Assembly (NCBI RefSeq): GCF_040939455.1
Contig: NC_134117.1
Location: 27,211,501 to 27,275,500, forward strand
Direction of reading: 5' to 3'
DNA length: 64,000 nt
Source of the DNA: Microcebus murinus
Lineage: Eukaryota; Chordata; Mammalia; Primates; Cheirogaleidae
In this document: positions 49,790-61,140 of the stretch, one piece after another
Layout: the number at the start of each line of letters is the position of its first letter
Numbering within the stretch: the first letter of the stretch is position 1
The notes under the pieces: generated by a model
What the model was told of the DNA's origin: nothing
The model's input: only the letters and a program-made list of their open reading frames with translations
Database searches by the model: none
Position numbers and translations under genes: made by a program

Positions 49790-49970
49790 CTACATTTGCA
49801 TAGTATTTAGTTTAAATAACATTTCCAAATGGACTCTTATTTGGACCTCAAAATGCTAAATAAAGTGCCCAATAAAGTAAGTAGTGTATAGAAAACAGAG
49901 AGAGGTGACGTGAATTGCTGAAGGCAGTAGTAAGTGCTAAATCTATGTCAGGAACCTTGGGAATTCTAAT
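49790..49970 (-). repeat. MIR SINE fragment, antisense
   Basis: 'catttgcatagtatttagtt', 'aataaagtgcccaataaagt' and 'gtgacgtgaattgctgaagg' resemble a reversed MIR. Diverged. Confidence 0.4.
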
Positions 49971-50009
49971 AGAAAGCAAGATACTTTTTTCACTACCCTA
50001 TGGTTTGTT

Positions 50010-50435
50010 TTTTAAATGGTAGCTTAAAACAATAGAAATTTATCTCAAGGTTCAGGAGGCCAGAATTCTGAAGTCAGAGCATCAGCAGCATTGGTTTCTT
50101 CTGAAGGCTCTGAGGGAGAATCTATTCTATGCCTCTCTCCTAGCTCCTGGTGGCTGCCAGCAATCCTTAGCATAGCAGCATCTCTCCAACCTTTGTCCCC
50201 ATTGTCACATAGCATTCTTCCCTGTGTATCTATATATCTGAACTTCTACTTCCTCTCTCTTATAAAGACAGCAGTCATTAGATTTAGGTCCCACCCAACT
50301 CCAATATGACCTTATCTTAACTAAACTAATTACATCTTCAAAGATCTCACTTCCAAATGAGGCCATATTCTGAGATTCTGGTAGACATAAATTTGGGAGG
50401 GAGGATACTATTCAATCCAGTACACTGTTCATTAT
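50010..50435 (-). repeat. MLT1-like LTR (ERVL-MaLR), antisense
   Basis: 'agcttaaaacaatagaaatt' at the left, 'ttggtttcttctgaaggctc', 'ttataaagacagcagtcatt', 'tccaaatgaggccatattct' and the right end 'ctattcaatccagtaca' are in the reversed order of an MLT1-type LTR. It ends about 270 bp before the HPSE2 exon. Confidence 0.68.
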
Positions 50436-50700
50436 GAAGTGTCACCTGAAAATCAATATGGTCTCTGTTGTGGATTAGGTGATCTTTTGTGAAGATTACT
50501 TTGAAAACTAATGGGATAGAAAGATGGCACTGGTAGCTTTTTGTTTGAGTGGCTTCTCAAGTTAAGATAATTCACACCCTCTGTTTTGGTTATTTTATTC
50601 ATACTGCTAAGAAAAAGGCAGAGTCTTTTTCTGTGGCCAGGAATCTGTTGGCAGAGCCTCACCTTCTCAACTCTGACTTACATGCCTGCTTTTAATCTAG

Positions 50701-50872
50701 AGCCAAATAACTATCGGACTATGCATGGCCGGGCAGTAAATGGCAGCCAGTTGGGAAAGGATTACATCCAGCTGAAGAGCCTGTTGCAGCCCATCCGGAT
50801 TTACTCCAGAGCCAGCTTGTATGGCCCTAATATTGGGCGGCCCAGGAAGAACGTCATTGCCCTCCTAGATGG
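50701..50872 (+). CDS. HPSE2: Heparanase 2 internal exon, 172 bp
   Basis: Follows directly on the previous exon. AG completes the split Glu codon, then PNNYRTMHGRAVNGSQLGKD, YIQLKSLLQPIRIYSRASLY and GPNIGRPRKNVIALLD with a final GG of a Gly codon. This is the GH79 (beta/alpha)8-barrel segment after the NEP motif, whose Glu is the acid/base residue in active heparanase. HPSE has the cognate NGSQLGEDFIQLHKLL, so the differences at KDY, YSRASLYGPNIGRPRKN identify HPSE2. The basic run RPRK may contribute to heparan sulphate binding (inference). One sequon, NGS. Acceptor 'cttttaatctag' and donor gtaggt at 50873; it starts in phase 1 and ends in phase 2. No substitution to stop or frameshift was seen. 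Probably exon 5 (inferred). The next exon, starting with Phe-Met-Lys, is outside the window. Confidence 0.97.
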
Positions 50873-51244
50873 GTAGGTCAGATTATTTAGCTGTTCTTAT
50901 GATGTTGTTAATTAAATCTAATGAATTAATGTATTTGTATTTTTCCTGCTTATTTTTGGTCTTACAAAGAAAAAAAGGACTTTTTCCATAGTGGCTTCCC
51001 CCCCTCTAAATCATAGATTCCCTTTGAAACAGTGGAAGAACTTCTCAGCTCTCAAGGCCTTCCATGGTCAGCAGAGAGTGATGAGATATCACAATCTCTA
51101 GGATGGGTTGGAGGGGAAGCATTGTTGAAATAACACATTTAATATTACAGTACTTCGTAGCATCATTTAATATTTTTAAAAAACGCAAAAAAATTACTCA
51201 ATCTATTCCAGTGACCTCTTACAGAGAGTGAAGATTTACAAAAT

Positions 51245-51785
51245 CTTGGCCAGCAGAGTTGAATTAGAAAGCAATAAAAAGGAACAAACTGTGGATACAT
51301 GCGACAGTCTGGATGAAAATTATATTGAATGAAAAAAGCCAATACAGTTATATACTGAATGATTCCATCTATATAATAACATTTGTGAAATGATAAAATT
51401 ATAGAAATGGAGAGCAGATTACTGGTTGCCTGAGGTTAAAGAGGTGGGGGATGCAATGAATATGGTTAGAAAGGGCTACAGGAAGGATCCTGGATGTGAT
51501 GACACTATTCAGTATCTTGACTGTGGTGTCAGATACATGAACCTACACAGGTCATAAACTTGTATAGGACTAAATACACATATATACATATGAGTGTAAG
51601 TAAAATAGGAAGCCTGGATAATATTGGTGGATTATATCAATGCCAATATTCTGGCTGTGATATTATGGTTTTCCAAAATGTTACCATTGGGGAAATCTAG
51701 GCAAAATGTATGGGGATTTCTCTTTGTTTTTCCAACTACATGTGAATCTGCAATTATCTTAATAAAAATGTTAATTAACAAAAAG
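51245..51785 (+). repeat. Old L1 3' end, sense
   Basis: 'ggatacatgcgacagtctgg', 'tatactgaatgattccatct', 'gattactggttgcctgaggt', 'tatcttgactgtggtgtcag' and the tail 'atcttaataaaaatgttaat' follow a degraded L1M distal ORF2 and 3' UTR. The Alu at 51791 sits at its A-rich end. Confidence 0.62.
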
Positions 51786-51790
51786 AAAAA

Positions 51791-52076
51791 GGGCTGGGTG
51801 TGGTGGCTCACACCTATAATCCTAGCACTGTGGGAGGCTGAGGTGGAAGGATTGCTCAGGAGTTCGGAGACCAGCCTGAGCAACAGCAAGACCTCGTCTC
51901 TACTAAAAGTAGAAAAATCAGCCATGTGTAGTGATATACGTCTGTAGTCCCAGCTACTCGGGAGGCTATGGCAGGAGGATTGCTTGAGCCCAGGAGTTTG
52001 AGTTTGCAGTGAGCTATGAAGTCAACTGCATTCTAACCAGGGTGACAGAGACTCTCTCTCAAAAAAAAAAAAAAAA
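51791..52076 (+). mobile_element. Alu SINE, sense, with poly-A
   Basis: From 'ggctgggtgtggtggctcac' through 'ctactaaaagtagaaaaatc' and 'tgtagtcccagctactcggg' to a 16-A tail. It lies in the A-rich tail of an older L1, a common landing site. No distinct target-site duplication is resolvable in the A-rich flank. Confidence 0.95.
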
Positions 52077-52139
52077 TAGGAGTCATGTTACATAGGGGCT
52101 TATAGGCATAAAAACAGGTTGGAATTTCTTCTAAGTACA

Positions 52140-53400
52140 TTTGGGAATTGAATGTTTTTAAGCTAGATGAAAATGATTGTTTATATAAAAAGCATGTTCT
52201 GTCTACTCTGTGGAAAATGGATTAGAGAGGAGGCAGGGAAGTCAGTGATGAGGCTGGTGCAGTAGTGCAGAGAAAGAATGAAGGGGACCTGGACTAGGGT
52301 GGTGGCGGTGGAATGTATTGTTGGAGGTAGGATTCACAGGACATGATGATATATTGGATAAGTGTGTGATGATATGACATAGGGGTGTGTAAGTAATTGG
52401 GTAGATGGTATTGCTGTAAGGAAGATGGGAAGACTGGGGAATAACTGGTTCTGGGTAGAAAAATCATGACTTTGGTTTTCATGTTATGTTTATTATGATT
52501 GAATCTAAATAGAAATGTCAAGTATATCATTGAATATAAATGAAGTGATCAAGACCTCTATTAGAGATATTAATTTGGGGAGTCATTAGCATGAAAATGG
52601 AATTTAAAGCCATAGGAATAGAGGAGATCATTTAAAGAGAGTGTAAAAAAGGAGACAGAGGCTTAGGAGAGAGCCCTGAGGAACTTGCACATTTAGAGAT
52701 ACAGGAAAAGAGAAATGGCCTCAGAAGTGAGAGGAAAGGAGAAAATGCAGTGCACTCAAACCAAGAAAAGAGAGTTTTGAATTAGGAGGGAGTACTGCTC
52801 AAAAGTCAGGAGGTCAAGTAACAGGAAGACAGGAAAGTGCCTTTGGATTTGACAATATGTAAGTTGTTGGTAACCTTGACAAACACAGTTCAGGAGACTG
52901 GTAGGAACAGAAGTTGGACTGCTGTAGTTAAATGAGTGAATGGGGTGTGAGATGTTGTAAATAATACGGACAACAATTCTTAGGAGAATTTTTACTGTTA
53001 TGGCAGACAGAAAAACAAAGGGAGTTGTGTAATCAAGGAAGGTGATGGCATTTTCCCTTTTAATTTAGTAGATAGTAGAATAGGTTTGTAGGTTGTTGAG
53101 ATATATCCATGAAAGGAGAAGAGCTAGATGATACAAGAGAAGGAGGATATAGCCAGCATGTGAAGTCCTTTAAGGTTAGAAGAAATGGAATCCAGAGGAA
53201 TTGACCTTCATTACATTCCTCCAGTGTAAGAAACAAATATTTCTCTATGTAAGAGATAAAAAAGTCATACTTAGGAGAAGTCTCTACCCTGTACATTAAG
53301 TGTAGTCGGGGCATCTGGGTTTGTGTACATGGTGTAAATGTGAATGCATAGTTGCTAGTTTGTTAGGAATAATTCAAGACTCTTGGATACAGTAATAAGT
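52140..53400 (-). repeat. L2-like long antisense relic
   Basis: 'gatgaggctggtgcagtagt', 'ggtggcggtggaatgtattg', 'gtagaaaaatcatgactttg', 'gagagagccctgaggaactt' and 'aggtcaagtaacaggaagac' run in the antisense order of an L2 ORF2. Ancient. Confidence 0.5.
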
Positions 53401-53649
53401 AACAGATGAAAGAAATGAGCATGTCACTGGGGTATTATGGTGGCAAATGTTGGGCTTCACTACCTCCATATCCAAAAATAAAAATAGGACTCAAGAGACT
53501 AGAGAAAATCACTTAGAGCTAGGAAAGATACTGGTGAACATTTTCTTTTCTTTTATATGCCAGAAAGAAAAAAAATGGAGATTTATAATATCTGTCTTAA
53601 TGTATATATACTGAATATATAGTGAAATATAACTAGTAACACATAAATA

Positions 53650-54190
53650 TCCCCAGCAACTTGAACTAACAATAACAAAAATGTCAGCACTCTAAATTAC
53701 CAGCTCTGTAGTCCTTTCTAATCCTCTTGGTTATACAGATATAATTTTACATAGTTGTGATCATTGTATATGCATCATTTTGAGTTCTGCATTTTTTACT
53801 CATTGCTTCATATGACTCTTTCCTTATTTCTACATAGTTCTCATATTCATCATTCTTAATAGCAATAAAATATTCCATTGCATTAATGTACCAAAGTCTG
53901 CCTAAGCTTTCCCTCGCTGTTGGGCATTTGGGCTGTTTCCAGTTTTTGCCTGTAATATACGGCACAGCTATAAACATCTTTATACAAATAGGTTTTTTAT
54001 TTCTTTTGAATTACATCCTTGGGCTATATTCCAAAAAGTTGGGTTTCTACGTCAAAGTATATGATAATTTTTATGGCTCTGATATTTGTTGCCAGATTTC
54101 CTTTCAGAACAATTTCTCACCAGGTTGTAGGACAGCAATGTGTTAGTGTGTCTTTTCCCTCAATATCCTACAGCAATGAGTATTGTCATT
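53650..54190 (-). repeat. Old LINE relic, antisense
   Basis: 'cattgcttcatatgactctt', 'atagcaataaaatattccat', 'cgctgttgggcatttgggct', 'gtttccagtttttgcctgta' and 'ccttgggctatattccaaaa' are the antisense of a LINE distal ORF2 region. Confidence 0.48.
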
Positions 54191-54479
54191 TTTATTAATT
54201 TACTTTATTTTAATTAATGCAGGACCATGCTGCATGGTTGTTTAAACTTAAATTCTGTTAACTATAAAAAAGCTGAGCATTTTCAAAATTTGTATGTTGT
54301 CTTATATTCTCTTATCCCAAGTTTTGTTAGTAACATAATAATTCATATCCTTATACAGATATAGAAAAATTTTATACTTATATTTATAAAACTATATTTA
54401 TAAAAATATAATTCTATAAAAAAGGTATAATCAAAACAAAAGGATATTTTGAAACTAAACATATACTTGTTGAAATTAA

Positions 54480-54762
54480 GTCTAATAAAGTTTAGGCAAT
54501 GATTTCTTAGATACAACACTAAAGATGTAAGTGATAAAATAAAACACTACTATCAAGAATGTGAAAAGACCACACACAGAATAGGAGAAAATATTTGCAA
54601 GTCTTATATCTGTAAAGGACTTGTGTCCAGAATATATATAAACAACTCTTCCAACTCAGTAATAAAGAAACATATAACCTAATTAAAATATGGGAAAAGG
54701 GATTTGAACATTTTTCCTAAGAAGATATACAAATGGCCAATAAGCACATGAATAGACGCTTA
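54480..54762 (+). repeat. Older L1 ORF2, left half of split copy
   Basis: 'gacttgtgtccagaatatat' and 'atacaaatggccaataagca' are L1 ORF2 distal landmarks in sense orientation. The sequence breaks at the target-site duplication of the inserted L1 and resumes at 60420. Confidence 0.77.
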
Positions 54763-54780
54763 ATATTGCTAGTCATTAGG
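54763..54780 (+). repeat. Target-site duplication, left copy
   Basis: The 18-bp stretch 'atattgctagtcattagg' is repeated at 60402-60419 with a single C/T difference. It belonged to the pre-insertion L1 sequence. Confidence 0.93.
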
Positions 54781-55266
54781 CAGCCCCACCCCACACATAG
54801 ACTTTCTGAATGAGCGGGGCCATTCCAGACACTTCCTGACAGCTTTTCCTGGAAGCAGAGAACAGAACTTTGACCCCTGCTAATGACATTGGTGTTGGCT
54901 GAGGACAGGCTTACCCAACCCAGCTCCTCCCAGGCTCTCTCCTAGACCAGGCCTCACTGAGGGGTAGAAAAGGACACGCCTGGAAGTCCTAGGGCCCCAC
55001 CGACCACCTGAGGCACTAGAGTGCCTCCCTACAGGAACAAGAGCTCATAACAGTACACAAAAACAATAGCATAGCCTATTCCTCCAAGCAAGTGACACCC
55101 ACTGACAGGGAGGACATCCTGCACACCCTTCTAATGGCACCTACTGACTCATCATACAGGGAATAGTCATATCTCACCCACAGACACCACCTCCTGGCTC
55201 AGAAACTAAACAAGGCGAAGTAATATCAAATGAAAAACTAATGGAAAGAAACAACAACTGATCGAC

Positions 55267-56269
55267 ATGGGAAGAAATCAGCGAAGGAACTCAGGAAATA
55301 TGAAGAACGAAACGGAAAACACCCCCCCAAGGAGGAGCACCAGCCCCCTAGAAACAGACACCAACCAAAATCAGGAAACCAAAATGACAGAAGAGGAATT
55401 TCCAATGTGGATCATCAGAAAATTCAACGACCTGCAAGAATAACTAAATAACCAACACAAAGAAACCACAAAAAGCCTCTAGGACCTGGAACAAAAGTTC
55501 ACTAAAGAAATAGACACAATGAAGAAAAGTTTAACCGAAATTCTGGAAATGAAGAATCAATTCAGGGAGGTACAAAATACAGTGGAAAGTCTCAAGAAGA
55601 GGGTAGATCAAGCAGAAGAAACAATCTCAGAGATTGAAGATAACAACCTCCAATTAAATAAATCAGTCACAGAGATAGAGCAGAGAAACAAGAGAAAAGA
55701 GCAAAGCCTACAAGAGATGTGGGATTATGTGAAGAAACCTAATCTGAGGGTCATAGGGTTAACAAAAGGGGAAGAAGACAACATTCAAGGGTTGGACAAG
55801 ATATTTGAAGATATAATAGAGGAAAAGTTCCCAGGCCTTGCTCAAAATCTCGATATACAAAGTCAAGAAGCTCAGAGGACCCCTGGGAGATTCAAAGCAA
55901 ACAGGAAGATGTCATGACATGCAGTCATCAGACTGACCAAAATATCAACTAAAGAGGCCCTTCTAAGAGCTGTAAGACAAAAGAAGCAAGTAACATACAA
56001 GGGAAAGCCAATTTGAATAACATCAGACTTCTCTATTGGACTTTACAAGCAAGGAGAGACTGGGGCCCCATTCTCACTCTTCTGAAACAAAACAATGCCC
56101 AGCCTAGATCTTATTCCCTGCAAAACTAAGCTTCCTATATGAAGGAGAAATAAAGACATTCTCAGACAAGCAAAGTCTCAGAGAATTCACCAAGACAAGA
56201 ACAGCCCTACAAGAAGTACTCAAAACAGTGTTACCCACAGAACACCATAATAAAAACTCACGAATATAA
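55267..56269 (+). pseudogene. L1 ORF1 (RNA-binding protein), disabled
   Basis: L1 ORF1p is a trimeric RNA chaperone that coats L1 RNA. The reading frame starts MGRNQRRNSGNMKNETEN. A coiled-coil stretch follows (55519 on: heptad-like KKSLTEILEMKNQFREVQNT). The RRM-proximal block contains SLQEMWDYVKKPNLRVIGL. In-frame stops are TAA 55441-55443, TAG 55480-55482, TGA 55915-55917 and TGA 56014-56016. Both TGAs stand where Arg CGA is expected, as CpG decay produces. Frame shifts near 56040 and 56107 precede the C-terminal domain, which ends at 56267-56269. About 334 codons, close to the family length of 338. Confidence 0.93.
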
Positions 56270-56353
56270 ATAAAACCAAAACCCAAAGATTAAAGGCCAG
56301 ATATTACAATGGCTCAAGAGAGAAATCAAAGCAATAATATCCAACCCAACAGA

Positions 56354-59300
56354 ATGAACAGTAATCTACCTTACATATCAGTTCTCTCAATAAATTTGAA
56401 TGGCTTAAACTCTCTACTCTAGAGACATAGGCTGGGTGAATGGATAAAAAAATACAGGCCAAGTATATGCTGTCTTCAGGAAACACATCTAACCTGCACG
56501 GATGCATATAGACTAAAAGTAAAAGGGTGGAGATCAGTATTCCAAGCAAGTGGAAGCCAAAAGAAGGCTGGCATGGCAGTTCTAATTTCAGATGATTTAG
56601 TTTTTAAACTAAGAAAAATAGTGAAAGACAAAGAGGGTCACTATGTAATGGTGAAGGGCACAGTTCAACAAGAAGAGATAACAAGTTTAAATATATATGC
56701 ACCCAACTTAGGTGCACCCAGATTCATAAAGCAAACCTTACCGGATCTAAGCAAATGGATTAATAGCAACTCCATAATCACCAGAGATTTCAACATCCCA
56801 CTGACAGCACAAGACAGATCCTCCAAACAGAAAATTAATAAAGAAATAACGGACTTAAACAAAACTCTAGAACAATTGGGTCTGACTGACATTTACAGGA
56901 CATTCTACCCCAAATCCACTGAATATACGATCTTCTCATCAGCTCACGGGACATTCTCTAAGATTGAACATATCCTAGGACACAAAGTAAATCTCAAGAA
57001 ATTTAAAAAAATAGAAATCATACCACGTACCTTCTCATATCACAGTGGAATAAAAGTAGAAATAAACCCTAACAGAAACTCACATTTCTACACAAAAACG
57101 TGGAAATTAAACAACCTCCTACTAAATGATTACTTCATAAGTGAAGAAATCAAGATGGAAATAAAAAAATTCTATGAAAAAAATGACAATGGAGTGATAA
57201 GTTATCAAATCCTCTGGGACACAACTAAAGCAGTTCTGAGAGGAAAGTTTACCTCCATAAATGCCTATAACCAAAAGTCAAAAAGATCACAAATAGACAA
57301 TCTAACGAAACGACTCAAAGAGCTGGAAAAAGAAGAACAGACCAACCCCAAACCCAGCAGAAGAAGTGAAATCAACAAGATAAAATCAGAACTAAACAAA
57401 ATTGAAAACAGGGGAGCTATTCAGGAGATTAATAAAACAAAAAGTTGGTTCTTTGAGAAAATAAACAAAATTGAAACGCCATTGGCTAGGCTAACCAAAA
57501 GCAGAAAAGAGAAATCTCTAATAAGCTTCATCAGGAACAAAAAAGGACATATCACAACTGATCCCAAAGAGATACAAGACATAATTTATGAAAACTACAA
57601 AAATCTTTATGCACACAAACTGGAAAATGTGGAGGTAATGGACAAATTTCTAGAAACACACAGCCTCCCTAGGCTCAACCAGGAAGAAATAGATTTCTTG
57701 AGCAGACCAATCTCAAGAGCTGAAATAGAAACAGCAATTAAAAATCTCCCTAAAAAGAAAAGTCCCGGTCCAGATGGTTTCACACCCAAATTTTACCACA
57801 CTTACAAAGAAGAACTAGTACCTATCTTGCAGAAACTCTTCCACAACATTGAGAAGAATGGAAACCTCCCCGACACCTTTTATGAAGCAAATATTACTCT
57901 GATACCAAAATCAGGAAAGGATGCAACAAAAAAAGAAAACTACAGACCAATATCCCTAATGAATATAGATGCAAAAATTTTCAATAAAATCCTAGCTCAC
58001 CGAATCCAGATGCTTATCAAAAAAATAATCCATCACGACCAAGTGGGCTTCATCCCAGGAATGCAGGGAAGGTTCAACATACGTAAATCTATAAATGCAA
58101 TTCACCACATAAACAGAAACAAAAACAAAGACCACATGATTCTTTCAATAGATGCAGAAAAAGCTTTTGACAAAATTCAACACCCTTTCATGATAAGAAC
58201 ACTTAAGAAAATAGGCATAGAAGGGACATACCTAAAAATGATACAAGCCATATATGACAGACCCATAGCCAACATCATACTGAATGGGGAAAATTTGAAA
58301 GCGTTCCCACTTAGAACTGGAACCAAGCAAGGTTGCCCACTATCTCTACTTCTATTCAATATAGTGCTGGAAGTCCTGGCTACAGCAGACAGACAAGGAC
58401 AAGAAAGTGGAATTAAAGGTATCCAAATAGGGGCAGAAACTTTCACTGTTTGCTGATGATATGATATTATATTTAGAAAACCCCAAAGATTCAACCAAGA
58501 AACTCCTGGAACTGATCAATGAATTTAGTAAAGTCTCAGGACACAAAATCAATACACAGAAATCAGAAGCATTCATATATGCCAACAACAATCAAATTGA
58601 GAACCAAATCAAAGACTCAATTCCCTTCACAACAGCAACAAAGAAATTAAATTACCTAGGAATATACTTAACCAAGCAGGTAAAAGACCTCTACAGGGAG
58701 AACTATGAAACCCTGAGCAAGGAAATAGCAGAGGATGTAAACAGATGGAAATCCATACCATGCTCGTGGATTGGCAGACTCAACATCATTAAAATGTCTA
58801 TACTACCCAAACTGATCTACAGATTCAATGCAATACCTATTAAAATCCCATCACCATTCTTCACAGATATAGAAAAAATAATTTTATGCTTCGTATGGCA
58901 CCAAAGAAGATCCTGAATGTCAAAAGCAATTCTTGGCGACAAAAACAAAATGGGAGGTATTAATATCTAGATATCAAACTATACTACAAAGCTGTAGTAA
59001 TTAAATCAATCTGGTATTGGAACAAAAGCCGGAATATTGACCAGTGGAACAGATCTGAGAATCCTGATATAAAACCATCCTCATATAGCCATCTAATCTT
59101 TGACAAAGCAGACAAAAACATACGCTGGGGAAAAGAATCCCTTTTCAATAAATGGTGCTGGGAAAACTGGATAGCCACTTGTAGAAGGGTAAAGCGGGAC
59201 CCACACCTTTCACCACTCACAAAAATCAACTCACGCTGGATAACAGACTTAAACCTAAGCCATGAAACTATTAGAATTCTAGAGGAAAATATTGGGAACA

Positions 59301-60181
59301 CTCTCCTAGACATCAGCCTAGGCAAAGAGTTTATGAAGAAGTCCCCAAAGGCAATCACTGCTGCAACAACAATAAATAAATGGGACATGATCAAACTACA
59401 AAGCTTCTCCACAGCCAAAGAAACAGTCATGAAAATAAACAGACAACCTACAGAATGGGAGAAAATTTTTGCATCCTACACATCCGATAAGGGGCTGATA
59501 ACTAGAATATACTTAGAACTCACTAAAATCAGCAAGAAGAAATCAAATAACCCTATTAAAAAGTGGGCAAAGGACTTGAACAGAAACTTTTCTAAAGAAG
59601 ACAGAAGAATGGCCAACAAACATATGAAAAAATGCTCAACATCTCTAATCATCAGGGAAATGCAAATCAAAACCACAATGAGTTATCACTTAACTCCAGT
59701 GAGAATGGTCTTTATCAAAAAATCTCCAAACAATAAATGCTGGCGTGGATGCGGAGAGAGAGGAACACTCCTACACTGCTGGTGGGACTGCAAACTAGTT
59801 CAACCTCTGTGTAAAGCAATATGGAGATACCCTAAAGCAATACAAGTGAATCTACCATTTGATCTAGCAATCCCATTACTGGGCATCTACCCAAAAGATC
59901 CAATGACACTCTACAAAAAAGACACCTGCACTCAAATGTTTGTAGCAGCACAATTCATAATTGCAAGGCTGTGGAAACAGCCCCAGTGCTCATCAATCCA
60001 TGAATGGATTAATAAAATGTGGTATATGTATACCATGGAGTACTATTCAGCTCTAAGAAACAACAGTGATATAGCACATCTTATATTTTCCTGGTTAGAG
60101 CTGGAACCCATACTACTAAGTGAAGTACCCCAAGAATGGAAATACAAGCACCACATATACTCACCAGCAAACTGGTATTAA
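56354..60181 (+). pseudogene. L1 ORF2 (endonuclease/reverse transcriptase), disabled
   Basis: ORF2p nicks DNA and copies L1 RNA at the target. An ATG at 56354 aligns with the usual start; an in-frame ATG also exists at 56309. A TAG at 56420-56422 (codon 23) interrupts it. The 56573-58456 frame then carries the endonuclease (NIYAPN; the motifs GDFN, KIDH and SDHS of the family read RDFN, KIEH and SYHS here) and the RT ([49 protein letters not shown]). A +1 shift at about 58437 moves the FADD catalytic box into the next frame. That frame runs to a TGA at 58914-58916 (Arg CGA decay likely). A second shift near 58968 restores the first frame, which includes the Cys-rich [18 protein letters not shown] and ends NWY. 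Total length matches the ~1,275-codon family. Inactive. Confidence 0.95.
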
Positions 60182-60401
60182 CTGAGTAGTACCTAAGTGG
60201 ACACATAGGTACTACAATAATAGGGTATTGGACAGGTGGGAGGGGGGAGGGGGGTGCGTATATACATGGATAATGAGTGAGATGTGCACCATCTGGGGAA
60301 TGGTTATGCTGGAGACTCAGACTTGTGGGGGTAGGGGAGGAAAGGGCATTTTTTGAAACCTTAAAATCTGTACCCCCATAATATGCCAAAATAAAAAAAA
60401 T

Positions 60402-60419
60402 ATATTGTTAGTCATTAGG
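60402..60419 (+). repeat. Target-site duplication, right copy
   Basis: 'atattgttagtcattagg', one substitution from the left copy. The old L1 resumes directly after it. Confidence 0.93.
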
Positions 60420-61140
60420 GAAATGTAAATGAAAACCTCCATGACAAGATACCACTTCACACCCACTAGGATGGGTATAATCAAAAAGACATACAAGTAT
60501 TGTATTGGAACTTTGATACATTGCTCATGGGAATATAATATAGTTTAGTGCTTTGGAAAACAGTCTGGCAATTACTTAAAAGTTTAAACATAATTAACAT
60601 ATGACTAAGCACTTTCTAAGAGAAATGAAAACTCCTGTGCACATAAAAACTGGTACTCAAATATACATAGCAACATTATTCATAATAGCCAGAAAATGGA
60701 AACAGTCCACAAGTCCATCAAGTGATGAATGGATAAATAAAATGTGATATATTCATATAATGGAATATTTTCAGATAATGAAATAAATGAAGTACTACTA
60801 CATGTTTCAGCATGATTGAACCTTGAAAACATTATGATTGCTGAAAGAAGCAACTCACAAAAGCCACACATTATGATTCCCTTTATATGAAATGTCCAGA
60901 ATAAGCAAATCAATAGAGACTAAAAGTAGATTAGTCCTTGCTTAGGGCTAGTGGAGATTGTGGGGAAATGGGGAGTGACTGCTAATGAGTACAGGGTTTC
61001 TTTATGAAGTGATGAAATATTCTAGAATTAGGTTATGTTAATGGTTGCACAAGTCTTTAAATATAATAAAAACTACTGAATTGTAAACTTACATGGGTGA
61101 ATTGTATGGTATGTAAATTATACCTCCAAAAAGCTCTTAA
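60420..61140 (+). repeat. Older L1, right half of split copy
   Basis: Continues 'ggaaatgtaaatgaaaacct', 'cacttcacacccactaggat' and 'gcaacattattcataatagc' through a 3' UTR ('gtgactgctaatgagtacag', 'ggtgaattgtatggtatgta') to an A-rich end. In sense order with 54480-54762. Diverged, with many stops. Confidence 0.8.

Larger units (their letters stand above)
44720..50700 (+). other. HPSE2: HPSE2 intron, phase 1, 5,981 bp
   Basis: Runs from gtaagt at 44720 to 'cttttaatctag' ending at 50700. It splits the Glu codon of the NEP motif (G before, AG after). Contents are a MER-type relic near 45.25 kb, a 5'-truncated L1 at 48.8-49.66 kb, a MIR and an MLT1-like LTR near the 3' end. In 45.5-48.8 kb I recognise nothing but AT-rich DNA with short AT/TG runs (about 48,400-48,465). 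Lines of open frame on the minus strand over the exon are antisense shadows. Confidence 0.95.
54781..60401 (+). mobile_element. Near-full-length lineage-specific L1, inactive
   Basis: A 5.6-kb L1 comprising about 486 bp of GC-rich 5' UTR, broken ORF1 (55267-56269), a short inter-ORF spacer, broken ORF2 (56354-60181) and a 3' UTR of about 220 bp with a G-rich run at 60236-60257. It ends in an A-rich tail and is flanked by the 18-bp target-site duplication. The 5' UTR is shorter than that of human L1 (about 900 bp), so it may be 5'-truncated. It lies in sense orientation in the HPSE2 intron, 3.9 kb after the exon at 50701-50872. The 3' UTR matches the truncated copy at 38303-38890 almost base for base, defining a family active in this lineage after the split from anthropoids (inference). 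Confidence 0.96.

Noticed and set aside
51624..51947. Frame reading from L1 3' sequence into an Alu
   Set aside because: Chimera of two repeats; no coding signal.
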